From NCBI GenBank assembly GCA_910574455.1, contig CAJSYZ010000009.1:4543040-4607039 (forward strand): a stretch of 64,000 nt of DNA, read 5' to 3'. A program made the translations under genes and the position numbers. Source of the DNA: Trichaptum fuscoviolaceum. Lineage: Eukaryota; Basidiomycota; Agaricomycetes; Hymenochaetales; Trichaptaceae. How positions within the stretch are numbered: position 1 is the first letter of the stretch; each line of letters begins with the position of its first letter. This document shows positions 20,067-29,097 of the stretch, piece by piece. The notes under the pieces were generated by a model that saw nothing but the letters and a program-made list of their open reading frames with translations, made no database searches and was not told where the DNA came from.

Positions 20067-22220
20067 CTCGTTAAGCTGGCGCCGAAAGACAGACCACCAG
20101 TCCCAGGAAAATACGTACCCATAGCAGCACAAGTACCCGTTGGAGTTACCCGCCCAGAAAACGCTGAATTTGACCCAGTAAACCGAGCCTGGTACAGACT
20201 TGACAAATCCAGAAGAAAAGTCTACCTTCATTTTCACTCAGGACACGACACCTGGAGAGCAATCTCGCATACCATCAAGAACCCACCCACATACTACAGA
20301 CAGGTTAATACTTGGTACGCAGGAATCGAACCCAGTCAGGAAGAAATCGACCAGATACTTGCAAGAACATCGAGAACAGGCAGTCGACTTAACTCACCCA
20401 GAGTTGTTTCTTCTCAACTTGCATCACCCGCTCCTTCACAACACTCACCATTAATCACTACTCAACCAGAAGCACTACCAGCTAAAACCGAAGCGCCACC
20501 CTCATTATCCTACGCCGCAGCAGCAGCACCTAAAGCTGAACAAACCTCCCCACTCCTCACATTCACCCAACCGAAGGTTGAAACACCTGCACCTGTTTCT
20601 AAACTCGAATCCGAAGAACCAGAACCCAAAGCCCAAGGCAAGGCAAAGGACAACGACGAAGAACTTGTAGGACAATTTGAAGGACTTCGCATTGACACCA
20701 GATTTGAAGAAGGCGCAACTTGGATACCCACTTGGACTCCGCTCCCCAAGAACTACGTTTCGCAGGAGACACAAACTATCCTCACTCTCGAGCAGCTAGA
20801 GAAAGAGGAAGCTGAACTCAGAAGACGCAGACGAGAATCTGAAGCAGAAACTTCAGACGAATCAGAAGAAGACTCAGAAGCCGAGGACACGGCACACACC
20901 GCCGAAGGATCTGCACACTCAGCCGCAGGATCTACATCGGTTAACGCCAACAATAGTAACCGAAGCTCACCTGTACCCATTCTGGAGAACAACGAACACC
21001 CCGATCAGGAAAACCTACCACAGCCACCCCCACCCCCACCATCACCTACACCCCCAGGAACCCCAGTGATAGTCGAAATGGCCGATCAAGCAGACCATCA
21101 ACCGCGAGGCACCGGAGCAAATAAACCTTTTAACTTTACCGGCAAACGAAGCAAAGCTAGCCGATGGCTTAGCCTAGTTGAAAACTACTTGGCACTCAAC
21201 GATTTGGACTATGCAACCGATCAACGCAAAATACGATTTGCACTCTCCTTTTGCACTGAAGGACCCGCTGCAATCTTTGCAAAGAATGTTAAAGACGAAC
21301 AAGACAATGCACAATGGGTCATGACTTGGCAACAATTCGTTGACAAATTCAAGTCACACTTCATTTCCACCGATTACATCGCCGATGCATTCAAGGAACT
21401 CTCTAGCCTCAAGCAAGCACCCACGGACAAAATTGATGATTACATTCATAACTTCCAGCGACTCGCACGTGAAGCGAACATCACCGACTTCACAGTACTC
21501 TTTTCCATGTTCAAGAATGGATTACTACGACATACGCGAACCGCACTACTTCAGAAGGACATACCAGTTCCAGACAATGGAATAAAGATAATGGCACCAT
21601 ACTACGAAGCAGCCAGGAAGATAGGAAAATCATACGAGGAGATCTATCAGGACAACCGCCCGTTCAATCGACTCCGCAACCGTTATGGACAATCATCATA
21701 CAATCGACCTCGATTCAACAAATTTCGCAGACGACGACTCAACGAAATGGACATAGATTCTGAACCCGAATCAGACCAACCCGAGGAACCAGAAAATTTG
21801 GAAGAATCATTCAAGCTCTACGCGATGTACTTCAACAAGCTTACGCCCGAGGAAAAGAAGAAAGCGCAAGCAGATGGACTCTGTTTCTACTGCAAGAAGG
21901 CAGGACATTTTGCAAACAAATGCCCTTCGCGTCCCGCACGCACCTCGAAGTTCCGAAGCTCAGGAAATTCCCCAAGGAAATTCCAGAACAACTTCAGACG
22001 AAACAATGGACGATTCAAGAAGCGAAACATCAACTCGATGGAACTTGACGAAGAACCCGATGACCCGGACGATTTGATTGCTGAACGCGCAATCCAGATC
22101 CATGAAATGATGACAGACCTCAATGGACAGGAACAGGACGCATTGTTCAACATGCTAGACGAAATGCCCGATCCCAATAATGACAACGACAATTTCGACG
22201 ATGATGATGGAAATTTTTGA
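20067..22220 (+). CDS. gag: gag polyprotein (capsid and nucleocapsid)
   Basis: The frame is open from 20067 to TGA 22218-22220, but its first ATG is at 21078. The stretch before that (20067-21070) is acidic and Pro-rich and still protein-like. From 21078 the capsid-like retrotransposon gag domain follows (KRSKASRWLSLVENYLAL, FVDKFKSHFISTDY, YIHNFQRLAREANI), then an Arg-rich linker. A zinc knuckle CFYCKKAGHFANKC (C-X2-C-X4-H-X4-C) lies at about 21882-21923. The acidic end overlaps pol. Gag packages the element RNA into particles. Translation start is uncertain because of the ATG-poor leader. Confidence 0.85.
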   Translation, partial: LVKLAPKDRPPVPGKYVPIAAQVPVGVTRPENAEFDPVNRAWYRLDKSRRKVYLHFHSGHDTWRAISHTIKNPPTYYRQVNTWYAGIEPSQEEIDQILARTSRTGSRLNSPRVVSSQLASPAPSQHSPLITTQPEALPAKTEAPPSLSYAAAAAPKAEQTSPLLTFTQPKVETPAPVSKLESEEPEPKAQGKAKDNDEELVGQFEGLRIDTRFEEGATWIPTWTPLPKNYVSQETQTILTLEQLEKEEAELRRRRRESEAETSDESEEDSEAEDTAHTAEGSAHSAAGSTSVNANNSNRSSPVPILENNEHPDQENLPQPPPPPPSPTPPGTPVIVEMADQADHQPRGTGANKPFNFTGKRSKASRWLSLVENYLALNDLDYATDQRKIRFALSFCTEGPAAIFAKNVKDEQDNAQWVMTWQQFVDKFKSHFISTDYIADAFKELSSLKQAPTDKIDDYIHNFQRLAREANITDFTVLFSMFKNGLLRHTRTALLQKDIPVPDNGIKIMAPYYEAARKIGKSYEEIYQDNRPFNRLRNRYGQSSYNRPRFNKFRRRRLNEMDIDSEPESDQPEEPENLEESFKLYAMYFNKLTPEEKKKAQADGLCFYCKKAGHFANKCPSRPARTSKFRSSGNSPRKFQNNFRRNNGRFKKRNINSMELDEEPDDPDDLIAERAIQIHEMMTDLNGQEQDALFNMLDEMPDPNNDNDNFDDDDGNF
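22211..22217 (+). promoter_or_regulatory. -1 ribosomal frameshift heptamer between gag and pol
   Basis: A AAT TTT in the gag frame, directly before the gag stop TGA (22218). It has the X XXY YYZ form. A one-base backward slip enters the pol frame at 22217. Confidence 0.6.
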
Positions 22221-25200
22221 TCAACTCCGAGTTGGTTAATCCGATTCAACTCAACACCATCACTATCAACGGAAACACTCGCTCTTTTCGCATACCCATC
22301 ACGGTACTCATTAACGGACAACCTCACACACTCTCAGCTCTACTCGACACTGGAGCACAACTCAATTTCATCAACTCAAAACTAGCCAACAAACTCAAAC
22401 TAAAAACACAGAAAATCGACAAACCCATACTAGTCAGTAACGCCGATGGTACACTCAACACAGAAGGCAGTGTCACCAAACGAACTCGAATCCACATCAC
22501 ACACCCCCACACTCTTTCACCACATTTCTACCTCACTCATATCCCAAAGGACGACGTTATACTAGGTCTACCTTGGTTTAAACAAGCTAAACCAGAGATA
22601 GACTGGGGAAACGATGCAATCACCATAAACAAGATTACAATTTCAACCCGAATGGAACAAGAAAAACAACAGAAACTACCACCACCAGAAAAACTCGACA
22701 TCCCAAAGGAATATATGCCCTATGCCAACATTTTCTCCGAAAAAGAAATCCAAACATATCCACCAGCACGACCTTATGATCACGAAATCAAGACGAAACC
22801 CTCATTCATACCGAAAATCTTCAAAACCTACAATACTCCGTACCACCAAAGACCCATACTCCGTGATCTTATTAATGACCTACTCAAGAAAGGATTCATT
22901 AAACCCTCCGCATCACCAATGGCCTCACCATTATTCTTCATCAGCAAGAAAGATGGAACCCTCCGACCGATTCAGGATTATCGATATCTTAACGAGCATA
23001 CAATCCGCGATGGATTTCCGATACCAAACACCCAGACACTATTGAATCAACTCCAAGGATCCAAATACTTCACCACCCTTGATATTCGACAAGGATACCA
23101 CAATATTCGAATCAAGGAAGAAGACCAATGGAAAGCCGCATTCAACTGCGAAGAAGGACACTTTCAACCAACAGTTATGTTCTTTGGCCTATGCAATTCA
23201 CCCGCCACCTTTCAACGTTTCATGAATGATATACTTGCGAAGCAAATCCGCGAAAACAAGTGTATTGTTTACATGGACGACATTATGATCCATGCCGCCA
23301 CTATGCAACAACTTATCTTGAATACCCTCGAAGTTTTCGACGTCCTCAAGAAACACAAGCTATATCTCAAACCTGCCAAATGCCGATTCCACCAGACCGA
23401 AGTCCCATTCCTAGGATACATTATCTCCGAGTCACAGATCAAGACTGACCCGACGAAGATACAAGGAATAGTTGACTGGCCAACACCGAAGAATCTACGA
23501 GACATACGTTCATTTACAGGATTTACGAACTTCTACAGGCGATTCATTCCCCATTATGCCACCATATGCCGACCCCTTGATCAACTAAAACGCAAAAACA
23601 TACCATTCATTTGGACTGACCGACAACAACATGCTTTTCAAACACTCAAGGACTTATTTTCGAAACAACCACTCCTTATGCAACCCGACCCGAACAAGCC
23701 ATTCTACCTCGAAACCGACGCTTCAGCCGTAGCTACTGGTGCAGTACTACGACAACTCGACAAGGAGAATCAATTACGACCAATTGGATACATCTCCCAA
23801 GCACTTAATCCGACGCAACGAAACTGGCAAATATACGACAGGGAACTATTTGCTATCATCCGTGCATTACAGACATGGCGACACTATCTATTAGGCAGCC
23901 CACACGTTATCACAGTACATTGTGATCACAAGAACCTAACCTATTGGCGACAACCACAACGATTAACCCCTCGACAAGCCCGATGGCAGAACGAACTTTC
24001 ACGTTACCCCCTCCAAATCCAAGCAGTCCCCGGAAAACACATGATCCAATCCGATGCCCTTTCCCGGAGACCCGACCAATTTAAAACGGAAGGAGAACTC
24101 AACAACGAAGTTACACTTCTACCAGAAAAGGTTTTCATTCAAGAGATGGAAATACTCGAAGCCGAAATAGAAGAACAGGACGATGACGATCGAAACACCA
24201 TTGACATTGACGAACTTCATGACAAGATTCGACTCGAAACAGGCGACATTCAGAAAGCAATGACACTCATTCAGAAAGAACTACCCCTCACGAAACCAAA
24301 GATGACCGACTTCTCAATCAAGGATAACCTTGTACACTTTAGGAACAAGATCTATGTTCCGAAGAACAAGGAAATCATGAGAAACATCTTACGACTTCAT
24401 CATGACCTCCCCACGCGAAATCACCCAGGAATAGCAAACACAATGGAACAGATTCGACGCACCTACTACTGGCCCCGCATGCAGCAGTTCATTTCGAAAT
24501 ATGTGCAAGGATGCGCAATTTGCCAACAGATGAAGATAAATCACCATCCATTCGTACCTCCGCTCAGCCCGATCATCGCAGACAAAGACACATACCCCTT
24601 TGCTACAGTCAATATTGATTTCATTACCGACCTACCGGAATCAAATGGCTATGACAGCATATGTGTTATTGTGGACCATGATTGCACCAAGGCAATAGTA
24701 CTCACCCCATGCAACAAGACGATCACCGCACTCGATACAGCACAACTCTACATCGACAACGTCTACAAACGATTTGGATTACCCAGGAAAATAATCTCAG
24801 ATCGTGGACCCCAATTTGCATCGACACTATTCAGACAGCTATGCCGCTTACTGCACATCAAGCAGGCTATGTCTACAGCATATCACCCACAAACTGATGG
24901 ACAAGCAGAACGAACGAACCAGGAGATCGAAGCATACTTCCGAATTTACGCAGCAAACCACCCCCAACATTGGTCACGATACATACCAATGATGGAATTC
25001 ACTCACAACAATCGCAAGCATTCCACCACAGAGCAGACCCCTTTCCGATTACTCATGGGATACGACCCAACATCATTTCCTACGGAAAAATCCGAGATCG
25101 ACAGTAACATCCCCACACTCCAAACTCGCTTAATCAAGATATTGGAACTCCGAACCGAAGCCGAAGCCGCTCTAACTCTCGCACAAGAATTCCAGCGTGA

Positions 25201-25306
25201 GACACAAGAATCACACTTCCAGCCCTTGGAAGAAGGACAAAGTGTATGGTTAGAAGCCAGGAACCTCAGACGCACCGGACTACCCTCGAAATTCCAATCT
25301 AAATGA
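22217..25306 (+). CDS. pol: pol polyprotein: protease, RT, RNase H, integrase (premature stop)
   Basis: The frame is open for 1,029 codons in the -1 frame relative to gag. Protease: LLDTGAQLNFI (DTGA active site, about 22338-22370). Reverse transcriptase: LFFISKKDGTLRPIQDYRYL, TLDIRQGYHNIRI, FFGLCNSPATFQRFM and the catalytic VYMDDI (about 23266-23283). RNase H: LETDASAVATGAVL, with DREL and VHCDHKNL. Integrase: zinc-binding HHDLPTRNHPG with CAICQQ, and a D,D-35-E core in NIDFITDL, ISDRGPQF and QAERTNQEIEAY. The TGA at 25304-25306 falls where the conserved Trp of the following GPF module is expected, so the product lacks its normal C-terminus. Confidence 0.92.
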   Translation: MINSELVNPIQLNTITINGNTRSFRIPITVLINGQPHTLSALLDTGAQLNFINSKLANKLKLKTQKIDKPILVSNADGTLNTEGSVTKRTRIHITHPHTLSPHFYLTHIPKDDVILGLPWFKQAKPEIDWGNDAITINKITISTRMEQEKQQKLPPPEKLDIPKEYMPYANIFSEKEIQTYPPARPYDHEIKTKPSFIPKIFKTYNTPYHQRPILRDLINDLLKKGFIKPSASPMASPLFFISKKDGTLRPIQDYRYLNEHTIRDGFPIPNTQTLLNQLQGSKYFTTLDIRQGYHNIRIKEEDQWKAAFNCEEGHFQPTVMFFGLCNSPATFQRFMNDILAKQIRENKCIVYMDDIMIHAATMQQLILNTLEVFDVLKKHKLYLKPAKCRFHQTEVPFLGYIISESQIKTDPTKIQGIVDWPTPKNLRDIRSFTGFTNFYRRFIPHYATICRPLDQLKRKNIPFIWTDRQQHAFQTLKDLFSKQPLLMQPDPNKPFYLETDASAVATGAVLRQLDKENQLRPIGYISQALNPTQRNWQIYDRELFAIIRALQTWRHYLLGSPHVITVHCDHKNLTYWRQPQRLTPRQARWQNELSRYPLQIQAVPGKHMIQSDALSRRPDQFKTEGELNNEVTLLPEKVFIQEMEILEAEIEEQDDDDRNTIDIDELHDKIRLETGDIQKAMTLIQKELPLTKPKMTDFSIKDNLVHFRNKIYVPKNKEIMRNILRLHHDLPTRNHPGIANTMEQIRRTYYWPRMQQFISKYVQGCAICQQMKINHHPFVPPLSPIIADKDTYPFATVNIDFITDLPESNGYDSICVIVDHDCTKAIVLTPCNKTITALDTAQLYIDNVYKRFGLPRKIISDRGPQFASTLFRQLCRLLHIKQAMSTAYHPQTDGQAERTNQEIEAYFRIYAANHPQHWSRYIPMMEFTHNNRKHSTTEQTPFRLLMGYDPTSFPTEKSEIDSNIPTLQTRLIKILELRTEAEAALTLAQEFQRETQESHFQPLEEGQSVWLEARNLRRTGLPSKFQSK

Positions 25307-25654
25307 GAAGGACCCTTTACGATCATCAAGAAGCTCAGGGACAATGTCTATCAACTCGATCTTCCAGAGCATTGGAAAATACATCCAGTATTTCATGCAT
25401 CTCTTCTCACTCCACACAAGGAAACGGACGAACATGGACCATCTTACACACGACCGCCACCTGACCTTATTGAAGGAGAAGAAGAATTTGAAGTCGAAGC
25501 GATACTCAATCACCGAGGACCACCAAGGAAACGCGAATATCTCGCCAAATGGCTAGGATACCCGACATCAGAGAACCAATGGATATCGGAACAATCACTG
25601 GAGAATACTCAGGAACTTCTATCGGAATACAAGAAGGCACACCGGATCAAATGA
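25307..25654 (+). pseudogene. 3' part of pol after the premature stop (GPF and chromodomain-like tail)
   Basis: It continues in the pol frame to TGA 25652-25654. It starts EGPFTIIKKL, then HPVFHASLLTPHK (the GPY/F module) and EAILNHRGPPRKREYLAKWL with WISEQSL, which looks like a chromodomain of the chromovirus type used to target integration. Only one codon separates it from pol, so it is intact sequence cut off by a single change. Confidence 0.75.
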
Positions 25655-25699
25655 CCTCCCGGTCATCTGTCCAATTACCCCATCCGGAACAAGTACACT

Positions 25700-26110
25700 A
25701 TGCCATCTGTCAAAATCCTCCGATACTCCGAGTGTAATCTCAACTACCACCCGGAATCTAGACAACCCCAGAAGTATTTCATCGAACCCAGAAGCTCCCC
25801 TACCCACCAGGCCATGATCAAACCAGCCGATCTCGCTAACGTTTGTGCATACATCCTCTCACTTGACATCCGCCCTGAAGTCAAGGATCTTGCGGAACTA
25901 CTCCTTATCGAAGCATTCAAACGCATTGACCAAGGCCCAGGACCCTATCAGCCTTTCAACCAACGCTTCGTGTTCTCACACGCATATCGAAGAGACACCC
26001 CAGAAATTTCAGTACGATATGGGCCGCACAATCAGTTCATTATCACGTCAACACCGCAATACCAACCACCGCTGCCCTACTCCGATACCATCTCCACAAC
26101 CCCTTCGTAA
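25700..26110 (+). CDS. Retrotransposon 3' accessory ORF 1
   Basis: 136 codons, same frame as pol, starting ATG 45 bases after the natural pol stop. Contains a helical stretch (ADLANVCAYILSLDI, VKDLAELLLIEAFKRI). No motif is recognised. It overlaps the next ORF. Confidence 0.5.
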   Translation: MPSVKILRYSECNLNYHPESRQPQKYFIEPRSSPTHQAMIKPADLANVCAYILSLDIRPEVKDLAELLLIEAFKRIDQGPGPYQPFNQRFVFSHAYRRDTPEISVRYGPHNQFIITSTPQYQPPLPYSDTISTTPS

Positions 26111-26636
26111 TGACCCTCCCCCTCCCACAGAAATAAACAAAGAACAAATTCTTAACGACCTTCGCACACTAGCAGCAGAAACTCCGACCAACCGTCAACC
26201 CACACTCATTTTCCACCTATTCAATTTCATTCATCAACAAGAAGAACCCAACACTCCACCGCTCAATCACCTCATCAATTTCATCGATACTCTTCTTACC
26301 CATGCGACTCCATTACACCAGGCACACCTTTCGATAGGACTTTATATACTAATTCAAATGGTCAAGTCAAACGACCTCGAAGAATCAGTGCAACTTCCAA
26401 ACGGATTTAGATTCATTCACAGGCAACCGGCATCCGCTCGAACTTCTAGCTCCAACAGTTCCACACCCCCTCCGCCCTTGGAACCCTTTTCTCCTGCATA
26501 TAGCCCGACCACCTCCACGGAATCCCTGACCAGTCACACCACAGACAACCCCGATTCTGACAAAGAGAATATCCCCACTCGACATGCCATTCAACTTCGA
26601 CACCCCCAATCCAACATTCGAAGTCCCTCCCTTTGA
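25845..26636 (+). CDS. Retrotransposon 3' accessory ORF 2
   Basis: 263 codons in the +1 frame relative to accessory ORF 1. The first third lies under ORF 1 and may only be an overlap shadow; after 26110 it is the sole long frame. It contains a helical part (EQILNDLRTLAAETPT, IFHLFNFIHQ, LINFIDTLL) and then a Ser/Pro/Thr-rich end. Unrecognised. Confidence 0.5.
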   Translation: MHTSSHLTSALKSRILRNYSLSKHSNALTKAQDPISLSTNASCSHTHIEETPQKFQYDMGRTISSLSRQHRNTNHRCPTPIPSPQPLRNDPPPPTEINKEQILNDLRTLAAETPTNRQPTLIFHLFNFIHQQEEPNTPPLNHLINFIDTLLTHATPLHQAHLSIGLYILIQMVKSNDLEESVQLPNGFRFIHRQPASARTSSSNSSTPPPPLEPFSPAYSPTTSTESLTSHTTDNPDSDKENIPTRHAIQLRHPQSNIRSPSL

Positions 26637-27135
26637 CGCCGAGGAACACCTCGCCGCCACTGACCCCGGTCCCTTACTACCTGTTGAGGATATTGATCCC
26701 CTCTGGGTAACAGGCTGGGGCAATCACGCAAACGACTGGCACAATGGCATATGGCACCCGCAACTGACACCCGTCCACCCCGAGAACGAATACCCCTCTC
26801 CCCCTCCCTCTCCTACACTTCCCCCTTTGAGTCCTCTCGACCTTGTCCGAGAGTATATCTTCGACCCGGCCCACACTGATCTTGTCAACATCCGCCGACT
26901 CAAGACTCTCAACCCCCACCCCCAGCTCACCACTCTAGTCCTCCGCCGCACCTTCTTCACCCCCGAATACGCCGTCCCAATTCTCCAAGCCCTCCACATC
27001 CTCCTCAAGCTCCCTTACGTCCCCTGGATAGGCCGCCGCATCCGCCACGCAGGAACAGCACAGCAACACTTTGTGGCATACGACGAAGACCCGATCTGCA
27101 TATGCAAGTGTTGCAGGTACTGCCCGGTTCACTAG
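26584..27135 (+). CDS. Retrotransposon 3' accessory ORF 3
   Basis: 183 codons, shifted +1 relative to ORF 2 and overlapping its end by about 50 bases. Acidic start (MPFNFDTPNPTFEVPPFD), a Trp/Asn/His-rich patch (WVTGWGNHANDWHNGIWH), then helices (LTTLVLRRTFFTPEYAVPIL). It ends with a Cys-rich CICKCCRYC. Unrecognised. Confidence 0.5.
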   Translation: MPFNFDTPNPTFEVPPFDAEEHLAATDPGPLLPVEDIDPLWVTGWGNHANDWHNGIWHPQLTPVHPENEYPSPPPSPTLPPLSPLDLVREYIFDPAHTDLVNIRRLKTLNPHPQLTTLVLRRTFFTPEYAVPILQALHILLKLPYVPWIGRRIRHAGTAQQHFVAYDEDPICICKCCRYCPVH

Positions 27136-28058
27136 AACTAGTCCCCATGCCCGCTACTCGCAACACCCGGCACGGACTCTCGGGTCGCCTCTATTACACT
27201 TCGACACAGAAACGAGTGCACCCAAACCGACAGAGATACAGAGAAGGCCAACTCCTCCCCCCTCTATGCGACCAACTCCTCCCCGGACTCCCCTTCATCC
27301 AGACCTCGCAGACCCGTCGACAGTGTGCAGCCGCCCTTCTCCACAACGGCAAACTTCGCGACCTCACCAAGAACACCAGCATCAGTCCACTCCCGCACAT
27401 CGTCTACACTACGCAACAGATGTATGGCCACTTGTGCAAAATGCTTGATATCTTGGAGAACAACCGACTCAGGAAGCAGAAGATTGATTCTTATGAGTAT
27501 CAGGAGCTAGTACGTCGCATGAATCAAGTTCTTATTACTCAACTCGAGAACCAGTTCACCGAGTACGAATTCGAGCGCCTCCTCTCATCGGAAATCAAAG
27601 ATGGACAGGTACACTTACCAGACGACCCGGAACCACAGCCTATGACGACTCCCTCCCCTCTCGAGCTACCCCCGCTGGCTGCGTCCGATGCATACCATGA
27701 GCAAGCGCATGTGCCGATCTTCAACCTTGATCGACTCAGCAACTTCGAATCCGCTCCGCCATTGCCCAGCCCTCATCAACAGCTCCACTTACCGACAGAG
27801 GAAGAACTTCAGGCGATCAATCAGCAAGCCCAGGACGTTCCCCTTCCTGAACTACCTCACATGACTCCGCCCAACGTTGTTATCCAACCATCTTCGCCAG
27901 TTTATGTGGTCAACACTCCCCGACCCGAGGATTTCACTTCGCCCGAGACATATGCCCCCATCGACTGGACTAATCCACAGTCTGTTTCTTTATATCATAC
28001 CTTCCTTAATAACTTTGATTTTTCGCAGACAATTTCATCCAATGTACCCAGCGCTTGA
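27102..28058 (+). CDS. Retrotransposon 3' accessory ORF 4
   Basis: 318 codons, -1 relative to ORF 3 and overlapping it by 34 bases. The middle part is a predicted helical coil (TQQMYGHLCKMLDILENN, YQELVRRMNQVLITQLEN) and the rest is Pro/Ser/Asp-rich. It ends 165 bases before the 3' LTR. Unrecognised. Its position recalls where other LTR elements carry env or accessory genes, but I see no signal peptide or transmembrane segment. Confidence 0.5.
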   Translation: MQVLQVLPGSLELVPMPATRNTRHGLSGRLYYTSTQKRVHPNRQRYREGQLLPPLCDQLLPGLPFIQTSQTRRQCAAALLHNGKLRDLTKNTSISPLPHIVYTTQQMYGHLCKMLDILENNRLRKQKIDSYEYQELVRRMNQVLITQLENQFTEYEFERLLSSEIKDGQVHLPDDPEPQPMTTPSPLELPPLAASDAYHEQAHVPIFNLDRLSNFESAPPLPSPHQQLHLPTEEELQAINQQAQDVPLPELPHMTPPNVVIQPSSPVYVVNTPRPEDFTSPETYAPIDWTNPQSVSLYHTFLNNFDFSQTISSNVPSA

Positions 28059-28222
28059 ACCCTTATTGGTCTTAACCTGACCCTATAGCGACTGATATTT
28101 ATCTCTCTGTTACGCTTTACTTATTGATCTTAACTTGATCCTATAGCGTTGTACCTTTCTTTGAAATTCTCGCATTCGCATTCTTATGCTACTACGGAAT
28201 TTCAATCTTAGTGACAGGGTAT

Positions 28223-28771
28223 TGTTACGCATCAAGCTGCTTACCCTTGTTTACACATTGTTTATGTTCCCCCTCATCTTTTTCTCTCACCCTTTCTACC
28301 TGCATGTGCGTACACACATTGCATCATTCTTTCATCATCGACTCCACACTCCGATGGCTCCACTCGCTCCACCTTCACTCCGAGAGCCCCAGGACCTTCC
28401 ACTCCGATGATACATCATTCTACTCCACTCTACTCCACCTATGTTCCGATCTGACATCATCCTCCATTAATTAGAGCCACTATGACGGACTCGCTCCACT
28501 TCTGACCCGCGATGATGTAGTTTCATTCCTTGCTCCACTCTATTGTTCTCTGTAGTATATAAGGCCATGTACATAGCGCCCCAGGATGACACTTAAGTCA
28601 ATCCTCCTATAGTCTTTTACAATCACGTACCAAAGACTCTGTTCACCCACGACTTCTGGTATAGAGACCCTCACAAAGCGGACCCTCTATACTGTACTTG
28701 CTACTTCACCCAACAACGCTTTGGTCACTTATCATTTCCGTGATAAGTCCATCGAAGCCGTGAACGTAACA
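28223..28771 (+). repeat. 3' LTR (549 bp)
   Basis: Same length as the 5' LTR and, by eye, differing from it at two positions. The purine-rich tract before it (gtgacaggg, about 28211-28219) is weak. Confidence 0.93.
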
Positions 28772-28776
28772 GTCGG

Positions 28777-29003
28777 TATGTCCGGGGGAAACAGAAGATA
28801 AAACCGTCGTGAGTTCTTGATGAAGCTCAGTACTGGTCCGAGGCGGGCCTTGGGGCCCAGTAGAGTGCGGAGAGTCAGTGGGCGATTCCGTAGAGCTATC
28901 CGGAGAATTTGGCAAGTGGAGTGACATGCAGTAGCTAAAATAGTTAAGTCACACCATAACATTACTATTAATAGTACTATAGTTGCACGTGTTATCTAAC
29001 ACT
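28777..29003. other. Interior of the mariner-like element, right part
   Basis: Continuation of the split TIR element after the gypsy target copy. I see no coding sequence. Confidence 0.4.
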
Positions 29004-29097
29004 GCCGTATCTCGGCACTTGCAATTATCGGCATGGTCCTCTCTTGCCGCCCGCGCGCAAAATTTTGCGTTTCCGTACTATTATGCAAACGGCTGTA
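29004..29097 (-). repeat. Right arm of the TA-flanked inverted repeat
   Basis: Reverse complement of 17174-17265 with few differences. Confidence 0.8.

Larger units (their letters stand above)
17809..28776 (+). mobile_element. Ty3/gypsy LTR retrotransposon, 10,958 bp plus 5-bp target duplication
   Basis: The two 549-bp LTRs (17814-18362 and 28223-28771) begin TGTTACG and end TAACA. The element is flanked by the direct repeat GTCGG (17809-17813 and 28772-28776). The internal order is 5' ORF region, gag with a CCHC knuckle, then pol as protease, reverse transcriptase, RNase H, integrase, and a GPF/chromodomain-like tail; this order defines Ty3/gypsy. Comparing the LTRs by eye I find two differences (17933 region a/g and 18248 region c/t), so insertion was recent. 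It is long for a fungal gypsy element because of extra ORFs before gag and after pol. Confidence 0.95.
17176..29095. mobile_element. Tc1/mariner-like TIR element (about 957 bp) split by the gypsy insertion
   Basis: The arm at 17176-17265 starts CAGCCGTTTGCATAATAG. Its inverted copy at 29004-29095 ends in the reverse complement, about 92 bp with only a few differences. Each arm is flanked on the outside by TA (17174-17175 and 29096-29097). TA target duplications and CAG-starting inverted repeats are typical of Tc1/mariner elements. Without the 10,963 bases of gypsy plus its target copy, the element is about 957 bp and shows no transposase, so it is a MITE or deletion derivative. Confidence 0.7.

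Noticed and set aside
25700..28058. An env-like gene making the gypsy element an errantivirus-type agent
   Set aside because: None of the frames shows a signal peptide, transmembrane segment or glycoprotein-like pattern.
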